64,000 nucleotides of DNA from Agromyces sp. H17E-10 (GCF_022919715.1 NZ_CP095042.1:2108001-2172000); one strand, 5' to 3'; positions 49,943-60,033 are shown, counted from the first letter of the stretch. Numbers and translations: made by a program. The notes: a model not told the origin generated them from the letters alone.

Positions 49943-50701
49943 TCAGCGAACCACGAAGTACACGAGCGCCGCGACGCCGATCACGACGATCACGACCCGG
50001 TACGCCGTCTGCGGGATGTGCCGCCCGTACCGTCCGCCGAGCCACCCGCCGGCGAACGCGCCGATCGCGATCGCGAGTGCGGCGAGCCACGCGATCTCCG
50101 TCACGAACACGAACACGATCGCCGCTGCGAGGTTCGCCGTCGCGGCCATGGCGTTCTTGTAGGCGTTCGCACGCACGAGCGATCCGGCCATCGTGATCGA
50201 GAGCAGGGCGATGAGCAGCACGCCCTGCGCGGCGCCGAAGTAGCCGCCGTAGACGGCGGTGAGCCCGGCGACGGCCATCGTCGCGGCGGGGTGGTCGCGG
50301 TGCTCGGCCTGGCCGTGCAGCTTCGCCGTCCACCGCCTGATCCAGGGCCCGAACACGACGAGCAGCAGGGCGATGACGATGAGCACCGGCACGATCATGT
50401 CGAACGCCTCGGTGGGCAGTCGCAGCAGCAGCAGCGCACCGGTGACGCCGCCCACGGCCGAGAAGCAGAGGTAGAGCGCGAGTCGACGCCACTCGCCGGC
50501 GAACGCCGACCGCCCGACGACGGTCGCCGTGAGCGACGCGGGCAGCACCCCGACGTTGTTCGTCACGTTCGCGAGCACGGGCGGGTACCCGAACGCGAGC
50601 AGCATCGGGAACGTCACGAGCGACCCCGACCCGACGACCGAGTTGATCATGCCGGCGACGATCCCGCCGCCGGTGAGCACGAGGAATTCGACCGGGCTCA
50701 T
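49943..50701 (-). CDS. TauE/SafE-family anion exporter, second copy
   Basis: A 252-residue membrane protein with about eight helices. The first repeat reads LTGGGIVAGMINSVVGSGSLVTFPMLLAFG and the second TAVYGGYFGAAQGVLLIALL, as in the TauE/SafE family but of a different subgroup from the copy at 40111 (NSVVGSGSL instead of LFGVGGGV). It converges on the oligopeptide transporter operon. The anion carried is unknown. Its promoter region overlaps the small antitoxin-like frame on the other strand. Confidence 0.9.
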   Translation of the reverse strand: MSPVEFLVLTGGGIVAGMINSVVGSGSLVTFPMLLAFGYPPVLANVTNNVGVLPASLTATVVGRSAFAGEWRRLALYLCFSAVGGVTGALLLLRLPTEAFDMIVPVLIVIALLLVVFGPWIRRWTAKLHGQAEHRDHPAATMAVAGLTAVYGGYFGAAQGVLLIALLSITMAGSLVRANAYKNAMAATANLAAAIVFVFVTEIAWLAALAIAIGAFAGGWLGGRYGRHIPQTAYRVVIVVIGVAALVYFVVR

Positions 50702-50748
50702 CGGGCGGTCACGGCGATTCGGCGCATCCTCCGATTCAATCAGTCCGG

Positions 50749-50880
50749 ATGCCTCGTGCTGCGCGCTGCGACGGCGGCGGCGCCGAACCGGGGGCCGACA
50801 TCGACGTCGAGTTCGCCGACGATGTGCGGTCGGCAAGAGAATCGGTCGACCTCGACGAGCCGGCATGGCCCGCCGACTGA
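50749..50880 (+). pseudogene. short antitoxin-like frame upstream of vapC, probably truncated
   Basis: An ORF of 43 residues (MPRAARCDGG... ending DLDEPAWPAD) overlaps the PIN toxin start by 16 bases, the usual antitoxin position. Only the acidic C-terminal part (FADDVRSARESVDLDEPAWP) resembles the toxin-binding tail of Phd/VapB antitoxins. No DNA-binding domain fits in front, because the TauE/SafE gene begins at 50701 on the other strand. Either a minimal antitoxin or a remnant. Confidence 0.4.
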
Positions 50881-51272
50881 TCGTCGATACGGGCGTGCTC
50901 GTCGCCGCCGAACGACAGCGCCGGCTCGTGGCTGCGGGCATTCGTGCCGACGACGACCTCTCGATCGCGGCTGTGACCGTCGCCGAACTGCGAACGGGAA
51001 TCGAACTCGCGAGCGAGTCGCAGCGTGCCGCTCGAGCCGAGTTCCTCGTCGGGGTACTCGAGGCGCTTCCCGTCGTGCCGTACGACGTGCAGGTGGCCGA
51101 GGCGCACGGCAGGCTGCTCGCCCATGTGCATCGCGAGGGGCGGCGCAGGGGTGCCCACGACCTCATCGTCGCGGCCACGGCACTCGCGACCGACCGGATC
51201 GTGCTCACGACCGATCGGGCCGCCCGATTCGACGAACTGCCGGGCGTTCGGGCGGTTCTCGTCGAGGAGTGA
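50865..51272 (+). CDS. vapC: PIN-domain toxin (VapC-like ribonuclease)
   Basis: A 135-residue PIN domain: first acidic residue in LIVDTGVLVAAER, the second in IAAVTVAELRTGIELA, the third in GAHDLIVAATALATDRIVLTTD (D and the later TTD). These four acidic positions coordinate Mg2+ in VapC RNases, so the active site looks intact. The usual cognate antitoxin gene is not complete (see 50749-50880). The gene is followed by 134 bases with no feature before a lipoprotein on the opposite strand. Confidence 0.85.
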   Translation: MARRLIVDTGVLVAAERQRRLVAAGIRADDDLSIAAVTVAELRTGIELASESQRAARAEFLVGVLEALPVVPYDVQVAEAHGRLLAHVHREGRRRGAHDLIVAATALATDRIVLTTDRAARFDELPGVRAVLVEE

Positions 51273-51406
51273 CGGGTCTCGGTTCGTCGACGTGCCGCAG
51301 CGGCACGGGGAGCAGTGCCGGTTCACCTGGGCTCGGGCGGAATGGCGGCATCGAGGCAGGTCGTCTCGGTGAGCGACGCCGCGTGTCACGGGTCACCCGA
51401 GTGAAC

Positions 51407-51970
51407 CTACCGGTCGGCGACCGCGATCATGGCGGCGAACATCGGCGCGCTCACGTACGTGATCGCATCGGCCGACCTCACGACGACGGGGCTGACACCG
51501 GAGCCGGGTTCTTCGGGGCCGGTGTAGGCGCCCGGCACCGGATCGTCGGTCTTCGTGTAGCCCGCGGCGGTGAGCGCCGTCTCCCATTCGGGCCACGAGG
51601 CGTCGTCGACGGGCAGTCGGGCGATGTCGAGCGTGATGTCGGTCGCCTCTTTGCCCCAGCGGCAGCCGAGAGCCCCGGTATCGAGCATCGCCCCCATGAA
51701 CGGGGTGTGCGCGATCGGATCGCGCGGCGTGAGACCGTCGGTCTCGAGCTCTGCGTACGCCGCAGCGGTGAGGACGTCGTCGCAGGTCGCCGCGACGGCG
51801 GTCGCGGCGGGCGTCTCGAAGGACGAGGGTTCCGTGGGCACGACCGCCGTCGGCGTCGTGGCGAGCGACGCGGTGGGTTCGGGCGACGTGGTCGTGGTGC
51901 ACGCACTCAACCCGATGACGAGCAGCGGGACGGCGGTGGCGAGCGTCAGGCGTTGCAGGGAACGGCGCAT
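51407..51970 (-). CDS. lipoprotein, unknown function
   Basis: A 187-residue protein: signal peptide RRSLQRLTLATAVPLLVIGLSAC with lipobox LSAC, then a Thr/Ser/Pro linker (TTTTSPEPTASLATTPTAVV) and a globular domain of about 130 residues with two cysteines (ATCDDVL, LGCRWGKE). CRWGKEATDITLDIARLPVDD recalls small actinobacterial lipoproteins of the DUF3558-like type, which is only a resemblance. The ATG at 51970 places the signal at the N-terminus; an upstream ATG at 52024 would add 18 residues. Confidence 0.75.
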   Translation of the reverse strand: MRRSLQRLTLATAVPLLVIGLSACTTTTSPEPTASLATTPTAVVPTEPSSFETPAATAVAATCDDVLTAAAYAELETDGLTPRDPIAHTPFMGAMLDTGALGCRWGKEATDITLDIARLPVDDASWPEWETALTAAGYTKTDDPVPGAYTGPEEPGSGVSPVVVRSADAITYVSAPMFAAMIAVADR

Positions 51971-52067
51971 GAGGGGGAGCCTACGATCAGGCGGGCCGGC
52001 ATGCATCAGTGCCCGCCCTGACACCGAGCACGGCGGTCGCGGCGGCTGAGGGAGGCGAGCCGAGGGC

Positions 52068-52505
52068 TCAGTCGGCGGTCTTCGACAGCTCGAAGGACCG
52101 CCCGTGCACCTCGGTCGGCACGATGCGCACCCACCGGTCCTTCGTCTCGGGCGCCCAGGGCTTCACGCCGAGTTCTTCGGCGGCCGCGATCTCGGCCTCG
52201 CGGTCGAACTCCTCGGCGTGGCCCTTCACGACGACGCTGAACGCCTCGTTCGCGGTGTAGCCGTCGACCTGGAACGCGACGCCGTGGTGGATGGTGAGCT
52301 CGAGCAGCTTCGTGCCGGCCGAGGTGCGGAACACGACCACGGGCGCCCCACCCCGCGCGTCGACGCGGTGGTTGACCGGGAAGATGTCGACCTCACCCGC
52401 GGCGGCCAGCGCGATGCGCCCGTAGGGGGCGGCGTCGATCCGCTCCCAGCACTCCTCGGGAGGCATCGATCGCGTCGGCGTGCGGCCCTCTGCTGTCTCG
52501 TCCAT
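52068..52505 (-). CDS. pyridoxamine 5'-phosphate oxidase-family (split barrel) flavoprotein
   Basis: A 145-residue single-domain protein. MPPEECWERIDAAPYGRIALAAAGEVDIFPVNHRVD is the typical start of PPOX-like split-barrel proteins, followed by VVFRTSAGTKLLELTIHHGVAFQVDGY and VVVKGHAEEFD. Such proteins bind FMN, F420 or heme; which one cannot be told from these motifs. It is transcribed alone between the lipoprotein and the RelA/SpoT-domain gene. Confidence 0.85.
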   Translation of the reverse strand: MDETAEGRTPTRSMPPEECWERIDAAPYGRIALAAAGEVDIFPVNHRVDARGGAPVVVFRTSAGTKLLELTIHHGVAFQVDGYTANEAFSVVVKGHAEEFDREAEIAAAEELGVKPWAPETKDRWVRIVPTEVHGRSFELSKTAD

Positions 52506-52573
52506 GGTTCGATTCTCGTCGTTTCGCCGGACGCCGGGAAGAGGGCCCGCGAGTGCGGGGGCCGGGGTCGAGC

Positions 52574-53737
52574 TCAGCCGAGGTCGATCGGCCGGTACCC
52601 CGCGTCGTCGAGCGTGCCGACGGGGGCGGCCTGCTGCTCGTATCGGCTGCGGACGGCGAGGGCCGAGGCATCCGGATTCTCGAACAGGTGCGTCGCGACG
52701 ACCCGGTACTCGGCGAGCCGGCCGTCGGGGACCCGGCTCTCGCGCAGTGAGGCGCCCGCGACGAGGGCTGCGGCCATCGCCGTCCAGTACACGCCGATGC
52801 CTCGGAACGACCGCGCCGGCCGCTGCGGCTCCGCATCGGTGAGCAGGATGTCGTTGGTGCTGCTCGCGCAGGTGATCGCGAGGCGCCGCCCGAGCTCGGA
52901 GTACTCGGCGAAGCCGTCGACGAGCGCGTCGTACTGCAGCCAGCCGGCGGCCCTCACGACGCTGCGCAACTCGCGACCGGTGCCGGTGACCGCGCCGAAG
53001 GGCACGTCGAGCGCCGCGGTGATCGTCTGGTCGAGCGAGCGCGAGTCTCCGTCGTACTGGATGAACCGGCCGATGTAGCCGCGCTCGCCGCCGCCGTCGC
53101 CCGTCGGTGCGGCGGTGCGGGCCTCGTCGACCTGGCGGCGGATGAGGTCGAGGTTGTCGTCGGCCTGCTCGAGCAGCGCGGCCGAGAGGGCGAACAGCCG
53201 GTCGACCTCGCGCGGGAGCTGGCGGGCCGACTTGTAGCGGAAGTCGTGCTCGAGCTCCGACCAGGTGTCGGAGAGCGCGGTGCGCAGCTGCACCTCGAGC
53301 TGGATGCCGGTCGGTTCGGCGCCGTCGCCGGCCTCCTGCTCGTCGTCGGGGAGGAGACCGACGAACTGCACCGAGCGGTAACCGAACGCGTCGAGCGGCA
53401 GCAGTGCGGACTTGTCGATCCAGGATTCGTCATCGACGATGAGCGCCTCGCGGACGACCTGCTCCATGCCGGGCAGGTCGCCTTCGAAGTGGGCGATGAC
53501 GCGAACGCCGAGGATGTCGCGCACCTCGCGGTCGGGCGCGCGACGCACCTTGCGCTCGAAGGACTCGCGCGACTTCACCCGCGCCCTCACCTGGAAGTAG
53601 CGGAAGCCGGCCGCCTCGATGCGCCGTGCGAAGTCGGCCTCGATGCGCCCGCGCAGCTTGCGGTAGCGCCGCAGCTCGCGGTCGTACCTGGCGAGCTCGG
53701 CGGCGATGAGCCGCTCGTCCTGCTCGCGCGAATCCAT
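52574..53737 (-). CDS. RelA/SpoT-domain (p)ppGpp synthetase-like protein
   Basis: A 387-residue protein. The synthetase-like domain lies at about residues 25-190: RARVKSRESFERKV, VRDILGVRVIAHFEGDL, LDAFGYRSVQFVGLL and EVQLRTALSDTWSELEHDFRYK, matching the RelA_SpoT fold (GYRSVQ and the EVQLRT strand). There is no HD hydrolase, TGS or ACT domain, so it is a small-alarmone-synthetase type with an unrelated ~190-residue helical C-terminus. It may make (p)ppGpp. The ATG at 53737 begins the domain; it is divergent from the heat-shock operon across a 303-bp region. Confidence 0.82.
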   Translation of the reverse strand: MDSREQDERLIAAELARYDRELRRYRKLRGRIEADFARRIEAAGFRYFQVRARVKSRESFERKVRRAPDREVRDILGVRVIAHFEGDLPGMEQVVREALIVDDESWIDKSALLPLDAFGYRSVQFVGLLPDDEQEAGDGAEPTGIQLEVQLRTALSDTWSELEHDFRYKSARQLPREVDRLFALSAALLEQADDNLDLIRRQVDEARTAAPTGDGGGERGYIGRFIQYDGDSRSLDQTITAALDVPFGAVTGTGRELRSVVRAAGWLQYDALVDGFAEYSELGRRLAITCASSTNDILLTDAEPQRPARSFRGIGVYWTAMAAALVAGASLRESRVPDGRLAEYRVVATHLFENPDASALAVRSRYEQQAAPVGTLDDAGYRPIDLG

Positions 53738-53826
53738 GATCGGCAGGCTACTGCGTCGTCGAGCGGGTCGAGGGGAATGGGCGCCGCGAGCGGAATGTCG
53801 GGGGGAATACTGAGTGCCCGCCGTGA

Positions 53827-53847
53827 GTTGAGTCGAGTACACTCAAG
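53827..53847 (+). promoter_or_regulatory. HAIR-type HspR operator 1 upstream of dnaK
   Basis: GTTGAGT-N7-ACTCAAG fits the HAIR consensus CTTGAGT-N7-ACTCAAG with one mismatch. It lies 194 bp before the dnaK start and may also affect the divergent RelA/SpoT-domain gene. Confidence 0.75.
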
Positions 53848-53889
53848 TTTCACCGCGTCGACTTGACACGTTCATCCGGCGCTGGGAGG

Positions 53890-53910
53890 CTTGAGTCGTC
53901 AAGGCTCAAG
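53890..53910 (+). promoter_or_regulatory. HAIR-type HspR operator 2 upstream of dnaK
   Basis: CTTGAGT-N7-GCTCAAG, one mismatch from consensus, 131 bp before dnaK. A TTGACA hexamer at 53863-53868 sits between the two operators and may be the -35 element; no convincing -10 follows. The region 53738-54040 otherwise holds one palindromic repeat. Confidence 0.75.
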
Positions 53911-53972
53911 TCTTGACGCATCTGACTTCGGTTGCGGGCCAGGAAGGCCGGGCCGACCGCTGGAACACCCGG

Positions 53973-54016
53973 GGTCTCGATACGCGAGCGACGCCGTCGC
54001 ACGCGACTCGACCACC
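53973..54016. repeat. dispersed palindromic element in the dnaK leader
   Basis: GGTCTCGATACGCGAGCGAC to CGACTCGACCACC, one unit with a diverged middle. It lies between the HAIR operators and the dnaK ribosome site (AGAAGGAG), so it will be transcribed as part of the 5' leader. Confidence 0.8.
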
Positions 54017-54040
54017 GGAACAGCAGAAGGAGAAACACAC

Positions 54041-55912
<1,872 letters not shown>

Positions 55913-55914
55913 CC

Positions 55915-56535
55915 ATGAGCGACGAGAACCAGAACCCCGAGGAGCCGATCATCCGCGACAAGCGGAGGATCGACCCCGAGACCGGTGCGGTTCGCGAGCC
56001 CTCGGGTGACGACGTGAAGGATGCCTCGGCGGAGGCCGAGGCATCCGACTCGTTCGACGACGAGGCCGAGCTCACGGTCGACGACATCCTGAACGCGGCG
56101 AACGCCGAGGTGCAGGACCCGACCGACGAGCACCTCGCCGATCTCAAGCGGGTGACCGCCGAGTACGCGAACTACCGCAAGCGCACCGAGGCGAACCGCG
56201 AGATCGAGCGCGAGCGCGCGGTCGGCGCGGCCGTCTCCGTGCTGCTGCCGGTGCTCGACGACCTCGACCGGGCCGAGAAGCACGGCGACCTCGAGGGCGA
56301 CACCGCCTTCGCGACGATCGCCGCGAAGCTGCGCGGCGCCGTCGAGAAGCTCGGCCTCACCGCCTTCGGCGAGGTGGGCGAGCCGTTCGACCCGCAGCAC
56401 CACGAGGCGATCTTCCAGCAGCCGAGCGACGAGGTCGAGGTCGATACGGTCGCCGACGTCGTCGAGACCGGCTACCAGCTGGGCGGCGTGCAGCTGCGCG
56501 CCGCGAAGGTCGTCGTCAAGACGCCGGCGGCCTGA
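55915..56535 (+). CDS. grpE: nucleotide exchange factor GrpE
   Basis: A 206-residue GrpE. A ~60-residue acidic start is followed by the long coiled helix (DLKRVTAEYANYRKRTEANR, the GrpE DYxNYRKR motif) and the beta domain (AFGEVGEPFDPQHHEAIFQQ, VVETGYQLGGVQLRAAKVVV). It releases ADP from DnaK. It starts 2 bases after the dnaK stop. A paired palindromic repeat separates it from dnaJ. Confidence 0.97.
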   Translation: MSDENQNPEEPIIRDKRRIDPETGAVREPSGDDVKDASAEAEASDSFDDEAELTVDDILNAANAEVQDPTDEHLADLKRVTAEYANYRKRTEANREIERERAVGAAVSVLLPVLDDLDRAEKHGDLEGDTAFATIAAKLRGAVEKLGLTAFGEVGEPFDPQHHEAIFQQPSDEVEVDTVADVVETGYQLGGVQLRAAKVVVKTPAA

Positions 56536-56554
56536 CCGCCGACACCCCTCCTCC

Positions 56555-56590
56555 GGTGGTCGAGTAGCGACGAAGGAGCGTATCGAGACC
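56555..56590. repeat. dispersed palindromic element, unit 1, between grpE and dnaJ
   Basis: GGTGGTCGAGTAGCGACGAA to CGTATCGAGACC. With the inverse unit at 56598 it can form a long RNA hairpin inside the operon transcript. Confidence 0.9.
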
Positions 56591-56597
56591 CGCACCA

Positions 56598-56627
56598 GGT
56601 CTCGATACGCTTCGCTACTCGACCACC
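56598..56627. repeat. dispersed palindromic element, unit 2, between grpE and dnaJ
   Basis: GGTCTCGATACGCTTCGCTA to CTCGACCACC, inverse to the unit at 56555 with a 7-base spacer. It could change relative output of dnaKgrpE and dnaJhspR by termination or RNA stability. Confidence 0.9.
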
Positions 56628-56666
56628 GGAGTTCATTCAGACAGACTTTTCAGAAAGGAGGTGCCG

Positions 56667-57659
56667 ATGGCCAGTCAGGACTGGTTCGACAAGGACTTCT
56701 ACCAGGTGCTCGGCGTCTCCAAGGACGCGAGCGACGCGGAGATCAAGAAGGTCTACCGCAAGCTCGCACGCAAGTACCACCCCGACCAGAACCCGGGCGA
56801 CACCGCCGCCGAGGCGAAGTTCAAGGAGATCAGCGAGGCGAACGCCGTGCTCTCCGACCCCGAGCAGCGCAAGGAGTACGACGCGATCCGGGCGATGGGC
56901 TCGGGTGCGCGCTTCACGGCGCCCGGCGCCGGCGGCCAGGGCGGCTTCGACGACGTCTTCGGCGGCATGTTCGGCGGCCAGGGCGGCGGGCAGCGCTACA
57001 CCTTCCAGCAGGGCGGCGGCGCCGAGTACGACGACCTGCTGTCGGGTCTCTTCGGCAGCGGCCGCTTCGGCACGGCGTCGGGCGGGTACCGCGGCTTCGG
57101 CGGCCCCAGCAAGGGGCGGGATGTCACGGCATCGACGACCCTCGACTTCATCACGGCGACGAAGGGCGACCAGATCACCCTGCAGACCGCCGAGGGCCGC
57201 CCCATCACGGTGCGCATCCCGGCCGGCGTCGCCGACGGCCAGAAGATCCGCCTGCGCGGCAAGGGCCACCCCTCGCCCGACGGCGGCGAGGCGGGCGACC
57301 TCATCCTCACCGTGAACGTGCGCAAGCACCCGGTGTTCGAGCGCGACGGTCTCAACCTGCGGGTCACCGTGCCGGTGACCTTCGCCGAGGCGGCGCTCGG
57401 TGCGACCATCCAGGTGCCGACCCTCGGCGGCGAGCCCGTGAAGCTCAAGGTCGCACCCGGCACCCCGAGCGGGCGCGTGCTGCGCGTCAAGGGGCGCGGC
57501 GTCGAGACCAAGAAGGGCACGGGCGACCTGCTCGCGGTCGTGCAGATCGCCGTGCCGTCGCACCTCTCGAAAGACGCGCAGGCGGCCGTCGAGGCGCTCG
57601 CCGCGGCGCTCCCCGACGAGAACCCGCGCGACGACCTGCTCGCCAAGGCCAGGGACTGA
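56667..57659 (+). CDS. dnaJ: DnaJ-family co-chaperone without zinc finger (CbpA/type II-like)
   Basis: A 330-residue Hsp40. The J domain (about 9-75) has the HPD motif at residues 38-40 (KYHPDQNPG). A Gly/Phe-rich region follows (about 80-150: [22 protein letters not shown]), then the two C-terminal beta domains ([19 protein letters not shown] is read as [39 protein letters not shown]). The four CxxCxGxG zinc motifs of classic DnaJ are absent. AAGGAGGTG precedes the ATG; a GTG two codons upstream is less likely. It is in the DnaK operon and stimulates DnaK ATPase. Confidence 0.95.
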   Translation: MASQDWFDKDFYQVLGVSKDASDAEIKKVYRKLARKYHPDQNPGDTAAEAKFKEISEANAVLSDPEQRKEYDAIRAMGSGARFTAPGAGGQGGFDDVFGGMFGGQGGGQRYTFQQGGGAEYDDLLSGLFGSGRFGTASGGYRGFGGPSKGRDVTASTTLDFITATKGDQITLQTAEGRPITVRIPAGVADGQKIRLRGKGHPSPDGGEAGDLILTVNVRKHPVFERDGLNLRVTVPVTFAEAALGATIQVPTLGGEPVKLKVAPGTPSGRVLRVKGRGVETKKGTGDLLAVVQIAVPSHLSKDAQAAVEALAAALPDENPRDDLLAKARD

Positions 57660-57661
57660 CC

Positions 57662-58078
57662 ATGGATGCGACGAGTCCGCTGTTCGTCATCTCGGTCGCC
57701 GCCGAACTCGCGGGCATGCACCCGCAGACGCTGCGCCAGTACGACCGGCTCGGGCTCGTCTCGCCGGGGCGCACCGCGGGCAAGTCGCGCCGCTACTCGA
57801 TGCACGACGTCAACCGCCTGCGCGAGATCGCCCAGCTCTCGAGCGAGGGCGTGAGCCTCGAGGGCATCCGCCGGGTGCTCGGGCTCGAAGACGAGGTGCA
57901 GTCGCTGCGCGCGCGGGTGCGCGAGCTCGAGTCCGCGCTCGCCGACGAGATGCTCAACCGCCCCGGCCGTCGCGTGTTCGCCGCGGGATCCGCCGGCGAG
58001 GTGATCACCCTCAAGGCCGGCACCCGCGTGCGCCGTGAGAACGCCGTCGTCGTCTGGCGGCCGCTCGAGCGGGACTGA
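57662..58078 (+). CDS. hspR: heat-shock repressor HspR (MerR family)
   Basis: A 138-residue MerR-type repressor: winged helix FVISVAAELAGMHPQTLRQY followed by DRLGLVSPGRTAGKSRRYSM, then a coiled-coil dimerisation segment (DEVQSLRARVRELESALADE) and a basic tail. It starts 2 bases after dnaJ and, by family knowledge, binds HAIR sites upstream of dnaK with DnaK as co-repressor, closing a feedback loop. Two such sites are at 53827 and 53890. Confidence 0.96.
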   Translation: MDATSPLFVISVAAELAGMHPQTLRQYDRLGLVSPGRTAGKSRRYSMHDVNRLREIAQLSSEGVSLEGIRRVLGLEDEVQSLRARVRELESALADEMLNRPGRRVFAAGSAGEVITLKAGTRVRRENAVVVWRPLERD

Positions 58079-58103
58079 GTCCTCGGCATGAGCCGCGCCG
58101 CCC

Positions 58104-58119
58104 GCATCCGATCGGATGC
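58104..58119. other. 16-bp perfect palindrome between convergent genes
   Basis: GCATCCGATCGGATGC reads the same on both strands and touches the stop of the 58120 gene. As a loopless palindrome it is a weak hairpin, possibly a bidirectional end of transcription. Confidence 0.4.
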
Positions 58120-59199
58120 TCAGCCCTTGACGGGATACGACACGATGTTGCCGTCGCCGAACACGCCGGTCGAGACGACGAGCTTTCCGCTCTGCCATTC
58201 GACGCCGGCGGGGCTGTCGACCTCGGCGAAGGTCGAGACCGACCCGTCGCGCGTGATCGCCGACACCTTGCCGCCGAACATCTCGCTGACGTAGATCGTG
58301 CCGTTCGGTGCGACCGCGAGGCCCGTCGCGCCGGCGAAGCCCGTTGCGACGAGTGCGTAGTCACCGGTCGCCGGGTCGATGCGGTACACCGAGCCGGTCG
58401 GGAACCCGAGTCCGGGCGCGCCGGGCAGCGTCGACACGTAGAGCATGCCGTCGGTGCCCATCTCGACGTCGGTCGGCACGGGCTCGGCGTCGTAGGTCAG
58501 GCCGACGACGCACTCGTCGAGCAGGATCGGCTGCCCTTCCACCTCGCCGACCGCGCGCATCTCGTCGGTCACGACGAGCGGCTGCGGCGGCAGCACGGCG
58601 ACCGTCGAGACGTCGTCGCCGACGACCTTCAGCACGGCGTTCATGCCCGAGTCGGCGACGTAGGTCGCGCCCGGCAGCGCGAGCGTGCCGTAGGCGTGCG
58701 TGTCGACGAGACCCTGGTACCTGGCCTGCACGAACGGCGGCAGCGTCGCCGCGCAGTCGTCCGAGATCGACTCGAAGCCGTACCAGCTGTCGGCGTCGGG
58801 GTTGTTCGCCTGCTCCCAGGCGAGCAGGTCGATCGAGGTGTCGCCCGCCGGGCCGCTCGACTTCAGCCACGAGCCCTCGATCGACTGCTCGTCGCCCGCC
58901 CGTTCGCTCCAGGTGACGGTCGGGCCGAGCACCGAGACGCCGGTGGAGTCTGGGCCCTGCGAGAGGGTCGTGCTGGTCCCGCCCGCGAGGCGGGTGACCT
59001 CGCCGAGGAACGACTGGCCGACCGTGATCGTGCCGTTCGCGGCGATGCCGAAGGTGAGCGGACCGGCGAGGTGCTCAGCGAGCACGGCAGGCGAGCCGGC
59101 TCTCGGGGCCTTGGGCGCGGCGTTCGCCGGTGCGGCGACCGCGGTGAGTGCCCCGATCGCGACGGCGACGACGGCGGCGAGGGTGATTGAACGGTGCAT
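58120..59199 (-). CDS. secreted beta-propeller protein (ScyD/ScyE-like)
   Basis: A 359-residue exported protein: Sec signal peptide (about 1-28, ending ANAA), then repeated NHL/SMP-30-like blades (LTFGIAANGTITVGQSFLGEV, VEMGTDGMLYVSTLPGAPG, GLAVAPNGTIYVSEMFGGKV, PAGVEWQSGKLVVSTG). The pattern matches the ScyD/ScyE family; enzymatic role unknown in most bacteria. A likely disulfide pair (DDCAAT, DECVVG) fits an extracellular location. It is transcribed alone, converging on hspR. Confidence 0.83.
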   Translation of the reverse strand: MHRSITLAAVVAVAIGALTAVAAPANAAPKAPRAGSPAVLAEHLAGPLTFGIAANGTITVGQSFLGEVTRLAGGTSTTLSQGPDSTGVSVLGPTVTWSERAGDEQSIEGSWLKSSGPAGDTSIDLLAWEQANNPDADSWYGFESISDDCAATLPPFVQARYQGLVDTHAYGTLALPGATYVADSGMNAVLKVVGDDVSTVAVLPPQPLVVTDEMRAVGEVEGQPILLDECVVGLTYDAEPVPTDVEMGTDGMLYVSTLPGAPGLGFPTGSVYRIDPATGDYALVATGFAGATGLAVAPNGTIYVSEMFGGKVSAITRDGSVSTFAEVDSPAGVEWQSGKLVVSTGVFGDGNIVSYPVKG

Positions 59200-59349
59200 C
59201 GGTGACTCCGACCTGTTCGGCTCGCGGAGCCGCCCTTCACGCGCGCGTCGGCGCGCACGGAAAGCCTCGGGTGGGCGGATCCGCGACCGAAGCTACTCCG
59301 GACGGGTCGGTGCCTCCACCCCCCGTTCGCGTGCTGCCCGAACGCGGGG

Positions 59350-60033
59350 TCAGCGCCCCCAGGCCGACGCCGGCGCCTCGATGACCTCGTACGGCCGGGA
59401 GCTCCAGTGGGTGCCGTAGCCGTAGTGGCTCGACGCCCACGGCGACGCCCAGATCGCCTGCGCCGTGGCGTCGGCCGAGTCGCCGCGCTCGAGGGCGGCC
59501 TCGACCTCGGGGTACCGGCCCGAGCCGATGTTCGCGGCCGCGTAGTAGGCGGCGTCGGCGAGTGTCGCGTAGCTGCCGAGGCCCGAACCGCCGCCCGAGC
59601 CCATGCCGTTGTTGAGCGGGTTGTTGCGGTTCCACCAGTTGTCGGCGCCGTTCTCCTGGCGCATCCACCGCATCATGAACGTGACGTTCTCGTCGGTCAG
59701 CGGCCAGCCGCCCTCGACCATGACGAGCTTCGCCCAGTCGAGGTTGGTGCCGCCCGCGATGAGGGTCTCAGGGCCCGTCGATGCGACGTACGACTCGCTC
59801 GAGACGGCGGTGGCGGATGCCTCGCCGCCGACCCGCACCGATTGTGCAGCCGAACGGAAGGAGTCGGCGGCGTCGTTCGCGGCGACGGCAGCCTCGATGG
59901 TCGCGGGGTTCACCTGCGGGGCGAGCGCGACGGTCGCGAGCAGGCCGAACACGGCGGCGGTTCCGAGTACGCCGGCGAAGCGGCGGACGAATCGCCCGCC
60001 GCGAGTAGCGCCCCCGTGCCGTTCTCGCCGCAT
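59350..60033 (-). CDS. secreted lysozyme/glucosaminidase-like protein
   Basis: A 227-residue protein: basic start, signal peptide (RFAGVLGTAAVFGLLATVALA), a ~60-residue linker, and a domain with MRWMRQENGADNWWNRNNPL then YATLADAAYYAAANIGSGRY. The catalytic-looking Glu in RQENG and the WWNRNNPLN pattern recall lysozyme-fold proteins that act on peptidoglycan, but no family is confirmed. It is likely exported or cell-wall associated. Upstream (60034-60184) lie repeat units. Confidence 0.65.
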   Translation of the reverse strand: MRRERHGGATRGGRFVRRFAGVLGTAAVFGLLATVALAPQVNPATIEAAVAANDAADSFRSAAQSVRVGGEASATAVSSESYVASTGPETLIAGGTNLDWAKLVMVEGGWPLTDENVTFMMRWMRQENGADNWWNRNNPLNNGMGSGGGSGLGSYATLADAAYYAAANIGSGRYPEVEAALERGDSADATAQAIWASPWASSHYGYGTHWSSRPYEVIEAPASAWGR

